A stretch of DNA of 64,000 bases, from contig PEDN01001383.1 in assembly GCA_003864495.1 (NCBI GenBank), positions 1 to 64,000 on the forward strand, given 5' to 3'. Made by a program: the position numbers and the translations under genes. Under the pieces are notes generated by a model that saw only the letters and a program-made list of their open reading frames with translations, was not told the DNA's origin and ran no database searches. This stretch comes from Nemopilema nomurai (lineage: Eukaryota; Cnidaria; Scyphozoa; Rhizostomeae; Rhizostomatidae). Numbering within the stretch: the first letter of the stretch is position 1; each line of letters opens with the position of its first letter. Shown piece after piece: positions 33,039 to 46,100 of the stretch.

Positions 33039-36000
33039 TCAATCGCTTTTACTCTTTGCATGGTTCTGTGCGTCCTGGGCCTCATTGAAAGCCCTCTTCT
33101 TCATCACTCGGCTCAGTAGCGTTGGCCAGAGTGTTTTTAAGAGGATGGCGAGGTTTGCTTTCACGTCCGCAATCACCACGTCCTCTTGCAAACATTCCAC
33201 AGCGTTTAGTATTTCCTGGGCAACGTGATCTGGCTCCATCCCAGCGGCCGTTGTTGCATCTAGAGCTGCGGGGTAAGAAGCGTGGTATGCAAGAGTGAAA
33301 GTAACCGGATTAGAATGCTCATAAAATAATGATAAAAAAACACCACCGAGGAGGAGAAATTTCTAAAGAATTAATGGAAGTTGTACGGGGAAGATATTTT
33401 TAGGGAATTATCTTTTACCCAAAAATCACTGCAAAATGTGCGTCGCAAGTGTAACTAAGAAAGCCCATTTCCTTATCTCTAAAGCTAGTGAAAGCTGATG
33501 TGGTCTTTTCTGGATTTAATTCAATAATCTTGGGGGAACTTGAATCATCGGATTATCGTTTAGTTGCATCTGGAGATTGTCGTTAAGGCAACGAGAATTT
33601 ATAATAAAAATCTACCCCTTGACGAAACCTGTGTTTACTAGGCAGTGCGATGGATGACGGTAATGATCAAATGATTTGATCAAGATGCCATAGATAGAGC
33701 TTACACATTCTAAGATTTCAAGCAAAATGTAGAAAAGCCATTGACATGACTATTGATACCAGGGCGAGAAACTATTGGTACCAATTACTATTTGCTTCAG
33801 TAGATCTGAAAGACAAGACAAGAGTGGGCTTGCACGATTCCACCAAAATAGAATGGCGTGAGCGAAATGGGCCTAAATCAATACCAACACGCCACTTCAC
33901 CTTCAACTAAAAATTTGAAGAAGAAAGTCGAATTCCCCAATGACAAATAAGACATGGAAAAGAAATGGAACGTTAATTCACTTACTCCCATACTGTCCCC
34001 CATCTGACGTTCGCGCGTTAATGGACAGATTCGTACGAATATACCCAGGGCTGACTACGGTCACATTGACGTTGGAGCTAGCAACTTCAGATCGGAGGCA
34101 GGAAAAGAAGGCATCGAAAGCATGCTTGCTGGCAGCATCTACAATGGGAACATGTTACATCGATACAACAAAGATTGGACTTCAAGCTACAGGGACTAAC
34201 AGTTGGCAATGTGTGTACAGTTGAATTCATTAGCAAAAAGAGAAGTTGGTATGCGGGGAGAAGTGGAATCGAACTATTCAGTGGATTTTCCTAACGCAAC
34301 TTTTCTATAATTCTCCTAGAAAATGATTTAATAGGCTGGCGTATTTGACTTCGTTTTTCCTAGAAAAAGTTTGGAAATTTTTTGAGAAGGAAAATATTTT
34401 ATCAATAAATCTTCTTGGAACAAAATATCTATTTAACAAATGGTTGTTAGGTTCTGATGAAAAAAGAAAATTTTGGCACCTCGGTTGATGTTTTAATGAA
34501 GAAAACACTACCTAAAATAATATTGGCTTTTCTTTGTCCTGTTGCTTACCCTTTTGAGTTATTTTTCTCTTAAGTAATCTGTACGCTTATAGCATAAATA
34601 ACATGATGAATAATTAACATCATCAACAGCATTCGCGGTGAAACATAGGTGAGTGTGTTTTAAACGCTACTTATAGAGCTCAACAAGGGATGAGACCAGC
34701 TTTCAAAGTGGCGTCATTGTTGTCTCTTCGACAGATGAGCAAATTCAACTGCAAACACTTCCTATCAGCACATAAGCGACAGAAACACGATAAAGCAGGA
34801 AAGTGTCTTTGTTGCCGGCTACAATGAATTTACATGTCTTGTCCCATAATAAAATCAAGGTAACGCCAATTACAATCAAGATCTCTTTTTACAAGAAGGT
34901 GGCATGCCAGTTAATACTTAAAATCCACCCATCACTCAAGCATTGATCGCAAGCTTTTTTTAAATAAATTTGGATTAACGGTAACTACCCGTTGCTTTAC
35001 ACGTTTTTTTTATAAGGAACCACTTTATAAGGAACCTACATGTAGAAGCCGAAATATTTAAAGAATTTATACTACGAAATCCCTAAGGAACTTTTCGATT
35101 TGAAATTTTTTTATAACTGCAAGCACCAAGAACTAAAAAGCCAGTTCCATTCATTTGCAGCCAAAACTCGCATAGATTGTTTGCTACTCGTGTGTCAAGT
35201 GCTTCGTCGAGTAGTTTCCGCATATGCTGTCTCGCCCCTCTCTCTACTAAGTGCTAAGGCTTATTGATGTGCAGCGAAAATTAAAGAACTTTTAAGGAAC
35301 TTTTGGTACTACAATCTGATGATTTGAGGTCTACGAATAAGGAACTTTTGGAACTAGGCCTTGAGGTAGGTTCCTTATAAAAAAGCGTGTATTTTATTAT
35401 TCGCAAAATCTCGAGTGCATTTTCCTTCCCCTCTCGTTCCTTCGACCCTTTTAAGAGGCTCTGATGACATTTTCCTGGCCAAACCCTTTTATCGCTCCGT
35501 CACCTAAAAGCACTGCCAGTGTCATTGTGTTATCATTGACAAAGGAGAAAATGTAATCACGTCCTTGCATTGTCCCTGTCTCTATGGTTTTGTAATCAAC
35601 AACACATCCTTTTGTTTGTGTTAACGCCACCAGGTCATGGTAATAAGGTGACATAATCAGATAATTGCCCCTTAATTTCCGCATTTCAAACAAATATCCT
35701 GCAAAATATCCTAGACTACAGGATAATATAGACATAAACAATCACAGTGGCTTAACGTTGTCAAATACCCTACAAACATAGACTGCACCTATCTTCTTCC
35801 TGCTTAAAATAGGCATGGAATGATTTGGAAGAAATGAGGTGTGCAGAAAAACTTCCCTTAGTATAAAACTGTTGCATGATTTGCAGCTTTCTCGAATTAC
35901 GAGCGCGGTACATCAACAAGGCATAGGGGATAGCAACGGCTGCGTTTTCCCAGCCCTTTTGATGATAGAAAGCGAAATGATTGACCGCGTTTTTCACATG

Positions 36001-38906
36001 AGTTTGAAAGCTACAGACTGGGTCCATTATAAGCTTATGCACAGAATAATGCAGGTCGCAGCAGCTGCAGGAGAAAAAGGATACAAGAAGCCCATACATA
36101 CACGATGATCTGAACGGAATCGCTATTTTGCCTTGGATACTGCTGATTCCCACTATGTGTCCCTGTCTCCTTTCTATCATCGATGGCAGCAGACCTTCAA
36201 AATGGTTTGTAAACATTGACAGAATTATGACATAGTCAAGTAACGATGTAGATTGAGACTAAAAATGGTTAAAAATATACTAAATTACACTGCCAATGTT
36301 GTAGAAATTACACTGAATATGTTACAGCCAGTTACAGTTGTGGTTGTCATGCAAAAATTCTGCTCTTGGAGATAATTTCAAACTTGAAGGAAACCAAAGT
36401 TTTGTCTGAAAATGATGGAGATTCACCAAGAAGGATGTGGATATAAATATTAATAATATATTAATATAATAATAATAAAAAAGTAATGAGAGAATGATAC
36501 TAAAAAGTTCTGTGAACAAGAACATGATACAAACCGAAGAGCATTTCATAGAATTTATTAAAATTATCCAAAGATGTAAAACCTTTGTTTATACCTTTAT
36601 TTCTATTGAATGAGACAAACAAATACTTTCTCTTCTAGTTAAGAACATAAATGAAAAGACTTACTTTTTGTCAGAAGAAGTGGTCCAAAATAATTGACAT
36701 CCATCAGCTGCTTATAAACTTCCATGGTTGTCTGAACAACACTACCTCTGCAGCTGATGCCAGCATTGTTGATGAGTATATCAACATGCCCATGTACAAG
36801 AAGAGCTTGTTCAGCAGCTTTGGAAACACTTTCATTGTCACTCAAATCAATATATACCACATCTGGTTCATGCTCCGAATCCTTACACAAATAGAAAAAA
36901 CTAATGCTAAACAAATGGTGAAGATTTAGAATGAATATCAAATGGGAGTAATGTTTCTTTTGGTAATGAATAATGTGAAATCAAAAATGATGAAGAATTG
37001 CATGGAGAATTTTAATTTAAAGAGAGGGGCAGTGCAGATAAATGGGTTGGACTCGCGTGGTGGCTAGAAAGCATGACCCGATAACTCAGCGGTAAAGCAC
37101 TTGGCGTTCAAAGACAGGGGTCATGGGTTTGAGTCTCGCTTGTGTCAGTTATTTTTCTGCACTATATGATTTTTAGAATTTTAATTATAATACTTGGCTT
37201 CATGAAAAAACAAGACTTGTGGCTTGATGGTATTCTTGCTAATTTCAACATCAAATGTACTCACTGCTTAACCAGACTTAAGTATCAAAAGGTAACAAAG
37301 AATTGTCAAACACAATTACCAGGCAGTATTTTTCAGTGATAGCCCCTTTTACCTCCCTCAGTTTTTCTACATTTCTAGCTGACAGTATCACCTTGGCACC
37401 TGCTTCAGCAAATTTGTACGCAAATGCTAACAAAGAAACAGGAAAAAATTAGAGTAGCACGAAAAAGTGTGAATATATTAAAAAACCACCATTCTTGAAT
37501 GTAAATATTATCTTAAGTCACAGGCTTGTGTTTACTATTTCAGCGTCTGTGTACTTTTTCATTAGCAGATTCCAAGATGCAGAGAGAGAGTTGTGTTTGA
37601 TTCTTTTCTACTAGATAAAACCTTCCTCTACTAAACTAAATCTATCTACCTATTAATACCTGTGTTATGTGTTTTAAATACAATAGTATAGGTTATCAAA
37701 TTTCAGTAGCAACTTTCAACCCAATACTTACAGCAACATTTACCCATAACCTAAACTGTTCTTTGATACCAAACTAGGGCCTTGTACAGCTTAGAAAACA
37801 TGTACATATTTGTATGACACCATTGCCATGTGAGGAACCTGAGACTTACAGTTATCTTCTTAGAAAAATGTGAAGTTCTAAAACATTTTTTATCAAATTG
37901 CCTAGTTGTCCTAGTTGACCTAGATAGGTTTCTTGTGCCTTGACTCAATCGAATTTGTAAAAAAAGAAAATTGCTCATGATATAAATTACAATTTCTTAT
38001 TGTTGTGTGTGCATAGTACCCTTGATCAGCCCCATTCACAATGAGTACAATTCGCACTGAACTTTGCATCATAGGTATAAGTGGATTTCACCATCTAACT
38101 GAGACTTTGGTCAAACAATCTGCCATTTTGAATTCTGCTGAGCACCAACCCTCAATAACTGTTCCCTCAATAGCCGTTGACATGGAAGCACAGTTTTGGA
38201 TAGGAGGATACTGGAACTTGCCAATGTAGATTTTGCACTAAATTTTGCATCACACAATTCTCACAACACTCTGCATTACACATTCAAGGAAATTTTCACA
38301 TTCCCTCTCTGATAAGTTCTTATAGGTCGATTATAATATGAAATGACCTTTAGCACAAGATTTGGGGCAATAAGCAGATCCAGATCCAAGGAGGGATGTA
38401 AGGGACATACTTGGTTGACTCGCATTGGCTGCTAATGCATTGGATATTCAGAGGCTTGTATTCCTTGTGTTTTTCTTATACTGAAAGGGTCTCTTTGAGT
38501 AAAATTTAAGGATTCTAAGCCATTTAAGGCCTCAGAAATGGCAAAATTTTAGGAGCTTCTGGGGGGGGGGGGGTTGTTCGCCACTGACCCCTGATGTTAT
38601 ATTATATTGTATCCATTATGTAATCATATCATATATCATACTACATTATATCATAATACATTATCATATATTTTATGATATTCTTTTATATAATGCATTA
38701 CATATTATATTGCATTATATTCTATTATTTATTATATATATATTTGATAGCTATATTATACATATACCTTTCCCTAATCCGGAAGAGGCTCCAGTAATCA
38801 GGACAACTTTGTCTTTAACATCGAACACTTTCCGTGGTTTAAAAATTGTCTTCTTTAACCACCATACTACATAACAAGGTATAACAATAATTATCAAAGG
38901 AAGCAT
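33039..38906 (-). CDS. DHRS7B: Dehydrogenase/reductase SDR family member 7B
   Basis: Six exons (complement): 38768-38906, 37320-37426, 36665-36881, 36102-36194, 33986-34138, 33039-33265; all in phase, 311 aa (human 325). N-terminal membrane anchor (residues 3-17), then the classical SDR fold: cofactor motif TGASSGLG (38-45), NNAG (120-123), catalytic Ser in ISSIQG (about 173), and YAASK (Tyr 186, Lys 190). The Tyr codon is split by the intron between 36102 and 34138. The order of segments ([37 protein letters not shown]) matches DHRS7B, which in mammals reduces acyl/alkyl-dihydroxyacetone phosphate in ether-lipid synthesis at ER and peroxisomes. The start at 38906 is chosen because it precedes the anchor; upstream frame has no better ATG. 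It is divergent from ATPAF2. Confidence 0.92.
35000..35389 (+). mobile_element. TA-flanked MITE with TATAAGGAACC ends (copy 1)
   Basis: Ends CACGTTTTTTTTATAAGGAA and TTCCTTATAAAAAAGCGTG are inverted repeats; TA on both sides (34998-34999, 35390-35391). AAGGAAC/AAGGAACTTT words recur throughout. A second copy in opposite orientation lies at 61442-61827. 390 bp, no coding capacity. It is in a DHRS7B intron. Confidence 0.85.
35451..35735 (-). CDS. Unidentified 94-codon ORF nested in a DHRS7B intron
   Basis: ATG 35735 to TAA 35451. It has a short hydrophobic start ([17 protein letters not shown]) followed by a mixed, protein-like sequence ([35 protein letters not shown]). Acceptor-like CTGTAG and TTGCAG lie within the first 25 bases, so it may instead be an internal or terminal exon of something nested. 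It cannot be a normal DHRS7B exon because the flanking exons already join across the split catalytic Tyr codon. Family not recognised. Confidence 0.3.
   Translation of the reverse strand: MSILSCSLGYFAGYLFEMRKLRGNYLIMSPYYHDLVALTQTKGCVVDYKTIETGTMQGRDYIFSFVNDNTMTLAVLLGDGAIKGFGQENVIRAS
37022..37172 (+). mobile_element. tRNA-derived SINE (copy 2)
   Basis: The leader GAGAGGGGCAGTGCAGATAA, the tRNA-like CCCGATAACTCAGCGGTAAA and box B GGGTTTGAGTCTC correspond part by part to the copy at 3936. Box B is better preserved here. It lies in a DHRS7B intron. Confidence 0.75.
38600..38765. repeat. AT-rich low-complexity tract
   Basis: ATATTATAT and CATTATAT words next to a run of 12 G at about 38562, ending at the donor of the first DHRS7B exon. 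Confidence 0.7.
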
Positions 38907-39216
38907 TCTCAAGCAACAAATTATCCACTGATTTAAAAATAACACTGTATATCAAAGTCCAGGAAGTTCACTTTGCATTGAAGTGAGGCAAGTTTACGTG
39001 CAAACGAGTTTGTTTTAAAATGGTAGTCATCTGCACATGAGCAACAGCCAGAAAGACGAGTCTGTGTAAATGAGTTGAACACCGGCATGTTTATAGTATG
39101 ATTGTTTTTAGCGGTATCATGCTTTACTGAATAGGAAAACTGGCGATTCAAGTTCTAAGTTGCTAGCCAAATAAGTGAAAAGTAGTCAACATTTTTTTTG
39201 GTGTACATAAACACAC
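38907..39216. promoter_or_regulatory. Putative bidirectional promoter of DHRS7B and ATPAF2
   Basis: Only 310 bp separate the two start codons, which face away from each other, so both transcripts must start within or near it. No TATA box is evident at a convincing place. This is inferred from geometry alone. Confidence 0.55.
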
Positions 39217-42200
39217 ATGATGAATGGCCGAGCATTGCAAAATCTTTTGTATTTCACGACAAAAGCGCAACAGAGAGTTTTGCATAAAAAGTTCCTGAGC
39301 TACATTAGAAGTGAGTCTGTAATCTTTACTTTTTGCCTATATATTTTTGCGCGAAAAGTATGCCACATAGCATGACAGTTAGTACCCTCTCATGTTGGCG
39401 ATGCAGATGATATTTAAATAGTTAACTCTGACATGTCACACTGTCATTTGGCTCTACATTTCTTACACTGGCATGATCTCAAGCACATTTATGTATTTTA
39501 TTACTTATCTAGCGAAAACGATATTGTAAGCTCTTAAACAACACGCCTTGCAAGAATTATAAACATTGTAATAATGTCATCAAATGTCGATATATTACAT
39601 TGTCATGGTGTTTTGAAGAATTATTTTATTTTTCTTTTGAAGCAAAGCAACGGTTTTACAAAAATGTCTCTTTCAATAAGGATAAAGGTATTGATTTTAC
39701 TTTGCCTAACTTTTATTATTGCTAGAGCAATCAGGTTGATACCACATCTAGTATTTTGAAAATTTTTGGAATTCTATTTATAGGTGACTCTGATTGGAAG
39801 TCTCATTTCGTATTTTATGAAGCTTATATGTTAGAATTCAAAAGCTCCTCTTTATAAATAAGTTGTTTTGATTTGGATACAGAGATTTGAGTCATGAAAA
39901 ATAATTGCAAACTAGCCCTTAATCATACAATTTAGCTGATTATTAGTTATCTGTACTATATATGGCGAAAAGGTAACAAACGGAACACCTGTTCTTAGAG
40001 CATCATTACAGCATTGGAGGTAATATTATGGTCATCAATGCATATATTGTCCAGTTGCTTATAATTATTCTACCTTTCTAATGCCTTTACCTAATGCCTA
40101 ATGATAAAAGATTACAAAAGGTATGTAAACCAGTATTCATTTCAAAGGGGACCTGTATTATTAATGATAAGAACATATTAATGAATGATATGATTTTAAG
40201 TACTTTTGACACTGCAAATACTTTTGACTATTTTAATCCCTTCCTTTTTTATTTATTATTATTTATGAAAGCTAGTAAGCTTATTTTTTTGAAGCTGCAG
40301 GTCCACATCAATCTTAGTAGCCTTTAGGTAAACCTGCACTACCAAATAATCAATGTATGTACATATGTATGCATATAATCAATTTCTTTTCTAGGCCGAT
40401 ATTTAATACAGTTGGATGGAAAAAATGTGAAGACACCTCTAAGGAACGACCTGTATGCCCCAACAGCCAGACTTGCATCAATGGTTGCTTCTGAGTGGAG
40501 TTCCCAGACGCAAACTATAAAGCCCCACCAAATGCATATGGTAAGTAGAACTGCACTTTTCATATGAGTTGACAAATGGTCTTCATTTACAGTGCTGATA
40601 AAGACAGGCCTTGCAGTTAGCATTTTAGCAAGCGAGTGGAGCAGGGCTCTTCTTGGCAATCACACAGGCAATTTTTAGTCTCTTGGAAATCATCATGAAA
40701 TGTATATTAATAAACAACAGTCTTTAACCACAAAGTTTAAAAGACAAGATGGCGATTCTCCAACTAAAATAAAAATGACAGTTTCATAAAGTCATAAATT
40801 AACAACATTCTCACTAAAAAGGTTTGAACAGATCACAAACTAAATCACAAAGTGTAATTTTGTTATTTAACATCAGTACAAACTAGCAGCTAACTGAAAG
40901 CTGGAATTGTGCAAGCTAACATTGCGCTGATCAATGAGTACCTCACTTTCCTAACCTGAGGCAAGCATAGAGGCACGCATGGGGGATTTGCCACCTCAAT
41001 ACCCAGGTGAAACAGTTGATATTGAATTACATCAAAAGGTAATCCACATTTGAATGTTTTGTTATTTTAGACTTCTTTATGCAACACATGCATTGACAAT
41101 CCACGAAAAAGGACCAAGGATGACATGATCAATGATGCTTTGGTTTTCCTAAACTCAGATACTTTATGGTAAAGTTTTTTGGTGCTTGCTCTTTTTACAG
41201 AGATCAAATTTGATGAAATGTGACCCATTTTTGCATTAGTGAGAGAAAGAATATTTTGATTTTGTGACTGGCAAAACTGGCTTTAAAGACAATATGTAAT
41301 TTTTCTCTAGTGCAAGAACACCAATTGAAGAGTCAGAAAACACTGCAATGATGCAGAAAGAGAAATGGGATCCAATTCTTCAATGGTTTAGCAAACGGTA
41401 GGTAGTAACAAACTGACACCTCTGTAGCTTTTACAGCCTGTTTTCTTTAAATTTGACCCATTAGATCTTGAAACCCAAATGTCTTCCCTAGGTTTGACGT
41501 AGAAATTGTCTCCAGTGCTGATATTTTTGGCTTTGAGCAGCCAGAAGAAACAATGGTAAAACTGAAAAAGTATTTGTCAAAACTTAACAGATGGCAGCTT
41601 GAAGGTAAAAGTGGAGTGATGGTTTTTTCCCTAGAATGTTTCTCTCTCATGTCTGTAGGTAGTTGATAAGTAAACAGATGAAGTTAACTGATGGAGCAGG
41701 TTCTGCATTAGGAAAATTGCACTGTATCAAGGATCTACACCACAAAAGATCTCTCTTTCTCAAGTGCATTTTTACTTCTTTGCTTTAGGTCTTGAATTTT
41801 CAATAGACAGTGTGAAATCATTTGTAATCCCATTTGCTGTTGTGGAAAAATATGCAACAGTGCAAGAAGCATTGTACCTTGCAAGACTTGAGGTCAACCT
41901 ACAGGTAATTTGATACTATTAATCTAGAACACTGTAGCATATACTGGTCTAATTTGAACACAGTTTAAAATGACTCACAAGCCTGATATCTAACTTTCAT
42001 TATTTTCTAAAGCTGTTAAGTATATCCTCCATTATTTTGTAATAATAACTTATTACTTCTGTGTCCTTATATATAAGCTGATATTTTCTGAGAAAAGAAG
42101 GTATCATGCATTAAAGGAAGTTGGTGTATACAATTGTTTTCAAGAGTATAAAAACATCTCATTAAAATACCAACAAGCTACATTTCAGTTAGGAATAAAC

Positions 42201-42992
42201 TTTTTTATTTAAGAATATCATTAGCCTGTACCAATACAGCACAAAATACCCCCTTGAAAGCATTGTGTTTCTCACATGCAATTGGATGGGAACTCTTAAA
42301 CAAGGAAATTTTTAACTATATCAACAAAAACAATGTTTAACCACAAAAGTAAAAAACAATTTCAAATAAGTAATGTTCCAATTGAAACCTGGTTTGGTAA
42401 CCATTTCTAATTAGGTTTTGGCTTTTCAAATGGTTTTGTAGCCATTACATTATATTGCTTATTAAATATCTAGGAAGGAAATCATGATTCCAAAAAATTT
42501 AGCCTTTTCTGAAACTTTGCTATCTCAGAGAAACAAAGATCAACATTTTGTATGTGAATCAAATGGCAATAATTTTGACTGCATGATATAAGTATAGAGA
42601 GGATAAAGATTTTATATACCCTGGATAAAGGAAGAATAATGTTAGCATCTTTTTCTGGATTGATTTTTCCTCAGTAAATTAAAATGTCTTGTTTTCTTGT
42701 TTCATAATCCACCTGACTTTCTGGCTAGCTCTCTGTGATTCTAAGAGGCTACAATTTTTCTGCAAGTAGTGTCTGTTGCTTAGCAATATTGACCAATGTG
42801 TTTTGGAAAATTGACCAATTAAAAGGAAAATTTGGCACAGTTGAAATAATTTGTATCATTTTATTGAAGATTGAGAAATGGGGAAATGTGGAATGGTACC
42901 ATGATATCGAGGAGGCCAATCAGAAGGCACATCTCTCAGCTGGAGTACTTTTCTATCAACTCTGTTCGGGAATTAATGATAGCGAAACTTAA
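39217..42992 (+). CDS. ATPAF2: ATP synthase F1 complex assembly factor 2 (Atp12)
   Basis: Eight exons: 39217-39310, 39643-39687, 40395-40540, 41071-41168, 41311-41397, 41492-41604, 41789-41904, 42870-42992; all in phase, 273 aa (human 289). The first 31 residues lack acidic residues and are rich in Arg, Lys, Gln and Leu, as expected of a mitochondrial targeting sequence. Then QRFYKNVSF, the LDGKNVKTP segment, SEWSSQTQTIKPHQMHM, TSLCNTCIDNPRKR, KEKWDPILQW and the C-terminal IEKWGNVEW match ATP12 proteins. The protein is a matrix chaperone that holds the F1 alpha subunit before assembly. The last intron is the longest, about 965 bp. The first of two adjacent ATGs is used. Confidence 0.94.
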
Positions 42993-43131
42993 CAAAGATA
43001 AAGTGATACTGTAAATTATTTATCTTTTTCTAAATAAAGTGAATCTTTAACACAAGTAGAATATGTGCTATTTACTAGATACTTTTGTGGATTATTGCTA
43101 TTTCCCTTTAATTGCAATGTTTGACTGGAAC
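42993..43131. other. Short convergent gap
   Basis: About 140 bp between the ATPAF2 stop and the stop of the unidentified minus-strand gene; presumably overlapping 3' UTRs. Confidence 0.5.
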
Positions 43132-46100
43132 TTACATGGAATTGGTTGCTGCTCCATCAAATCGTGAGATTGAGATTAGCTCAGCATACACCTGTTTGTT
43201 GTCGTCTCTTGTCCTTGAACACTGTGAATTGAATTTTTAGAATTCTTTGGAATCTTGATTATATACATATATATACATCATTTCTACTTTTTGAACAGAT
43301 GCCTTTTACTTAAGGCAATATCTACCAAAATTTGAAAGATTTTGTATGATTGCTTTTCAGTAACCTTTCTCTATCTCAAACTAATATTCCTTTACAGCGT
43401 AAACAATTTTTGGTCTTGTTCCAGATCTATAAAAGTTTGCCTGGTTTGTGCTTGTGCTTGCAAAGAATGATTCTACCTTTAAGAACATAATAATTTTTAC
43501 TTGCAAAGGATGATTCTACCTTAAAGTACATTTTGTAGCGATCCATGAGATATGTCCACTTCAACTCAGTCCGTTTCAATGGGCTCAACGTAAGTAGTTC
43601 ATCTGCCTAAAATATATGAAGCAGTTACAATTCATAATGTTTGACAGAGAGACTAACTAAACTTTTATAATTTTAAGTTTTGACGTCAATTAATGAGCAC
43701 CATGAATGGTGGGACCCTGCGTCATAGTGCAATTCAAACGACCAAAAAGTTATCAAATCTAAATTTCACCTAAGAAGCGAAGACATTAGCCCGACGTTTT
43801 GGTACTGACTTGAAAATGTTTTTAATTATCTAGACAGCATATTATTTTGCTAAAAAGAAGCCGAGCTGGAGCCAGATAAAAATTCAGAAAAAGATTTCGC
43901 TATTTGAATGTTGGGTAGAAGATGAAGCAGCCTCGTCTTCAATTATCAGCAGACGAAAGTCTAGAAAGAATTCTCTAATGAATTCATTATGATTTACCCG
44001 TTCTTTTTTATTGTAAAGGTACTGGATTTATGAATTACTTTTCAGTAAAAGCAGGCATAAGCTTACGCTGTGTCCTAGGAGCTTTTGAGCAATGATGCCA
44101 CTAAGCCGAAAATTGGGAATTCCTCCTGTTTGGTCGCTGACGTCAATTTTTATTGTAAATTTCTTCTCAATACTCTTTTGATGGTCAGCAATATGTCGCA
44201 TAACAGAGGGACACTTCTCATTGGTACACGACTCAGTTTGCCGGTCAACAGCTTTTTTACAGGCTGAGCTAGGATAAAATTAAAAACAAAACATTTAACG
44301 TTACTGTTTCAACTGTTAAATTGAAACGGCTAGAACCAACTGTTAAATTGAAACGGCTAGAGCCAACTGTTTGATCTATTGAATTGAAACGGCTAGAACC
44401 AACTGTTTGAACTATTGAATTGAAACGGCTAGAACCAACTGTTTGAACTGTTAAATTGAAACGGTTAGAACCAACTGTTTGAACTGTTAAATTGAAACGG
44501 CTAGAACCAACTGTTTGAACTGTTAAATTGAAACGGTTAGAACCAACTGTTTGAACTATTGAATTGAAACAGTAAAGACCACTCCGTTTAGTCAGACAAA
44601 TGATGTGGGCTGCCTGTTGTTCAAAATGTTTCATTACTTGTGTAAACAAATCATGTGCTCCATTTTAAACATTTCGAAGTATAAACAAAATTATGAATCA
44701 AATTGAAACAAACAGAACAAGATTCATAAACTAAAATCCCTTGACATCAGATTTACACCGTAACCTTACAGACAGTGGTATAGTTTCGATTTGGGTGAAA
44801 GGCGAATTCTTCTATCTACCATTATTGCCACTTCTAAAGGATTTCTGATACGCAATAGTGCTGTATAACCAAATGCTAAGCTTATCAATCAAACTGTGGA
44901 ATTTGAACAAAGCCATATTATTACATCTATCAGAAAAGTGAAGCTTTTTGAGTTTTAAAGTAAAATGTGTCTTGAAGAAAGGGAACTATATATACCATAT
45001 TTGTACGAAAAATTTGTCATCTAAGTTTGGCGAATCGATGTTGATGTTTGTTATGCATCCGTAGATGATGCCATGTAAGTGCTGTTCATTGGGACTATCG
45101 TGGATCCACTGTTGAACCTTTTCTATTGTGTAGACATCTGTGATTTCGGCGACTTTGAAAATGAAAACAGAATTGCTAATGCACTGCTATACTGTATTCA
45201 TTGCGGCGCGATTTGAACAATCATTCACCCAACATTTATCCACAAGTGTCACTAGACTAAAAGCTGAACTTAAAAAAGGTTAATCCTCGAAGTAAGCAAA
45301 AGCATGTATTGAACGAATGGCAGTTTTGTTTAGAGGTAGCCTATTTGCAAAAATGAATCAACTGAACCACTGACTGAACCAGTTTAGTGCATGATATTTG
45401 AGTGGTGCACGCCTACCAGTGCAGGTCAGGCAACTTGGTCACAGTGGTACAGAGAGTTCCTTATCAATATGGTACGCCTATCTATCAATTAGATGTAAAC
45501 AATTGGTAGGGTCGACGAGAGGTAGTATATATGACGATCAATGAGACATCTTATTATACTGTTAGTTAACAAGCAGGCTCTGACAAGGCTCATATCATTT
45601 GCCTTGTGACGTCATGACAATATAGCCAATTCACTATCTCACCGCACTTCGCTTACATCCGGCACTTTAGGTTTCATAGGAGCCATGAAGGATCATTGTC
45701 GCAGTGAAAGGAGTCATGGGAGAGTTCTTACGTGGCAGTGTTTGTGGATCCACCATGAACTGATCGTCAAATACATCGATGGTTTGAGCATAATTGTACA
45801 ACAAGTGTGCATCTGGAATGTCTGAAAAAGAACCTTCACTTTAGGGCTGGCTCTATAAAGGGAACCTTCACTATAGAGCTAGCTCTTTAAAGAGAACCTT
45901 CACTATAGAGCTAGCTCTTTAAAGAGAACCTTCACTATAGAGCTGGCTCTTTAAAGAGAACCTTCACTATAGAGCTAGCTCTTTAAAGAGAACCTTCACT
46001 ATAGAGCTAGCTCTTTAAAGAGAACCTTCACTATAGAGCTGGCTCTTTAAAGAGAACTTTCACTATAGAGCTGGCTCTTTAAAGAGAACCTTCACTATAG

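Noticed and set aside
33940..34224. Plus-strand ORF at 33940
   Set aside because: Antisense of the DHRS7B exon 33986-34138 that carries the YAASK lysine.
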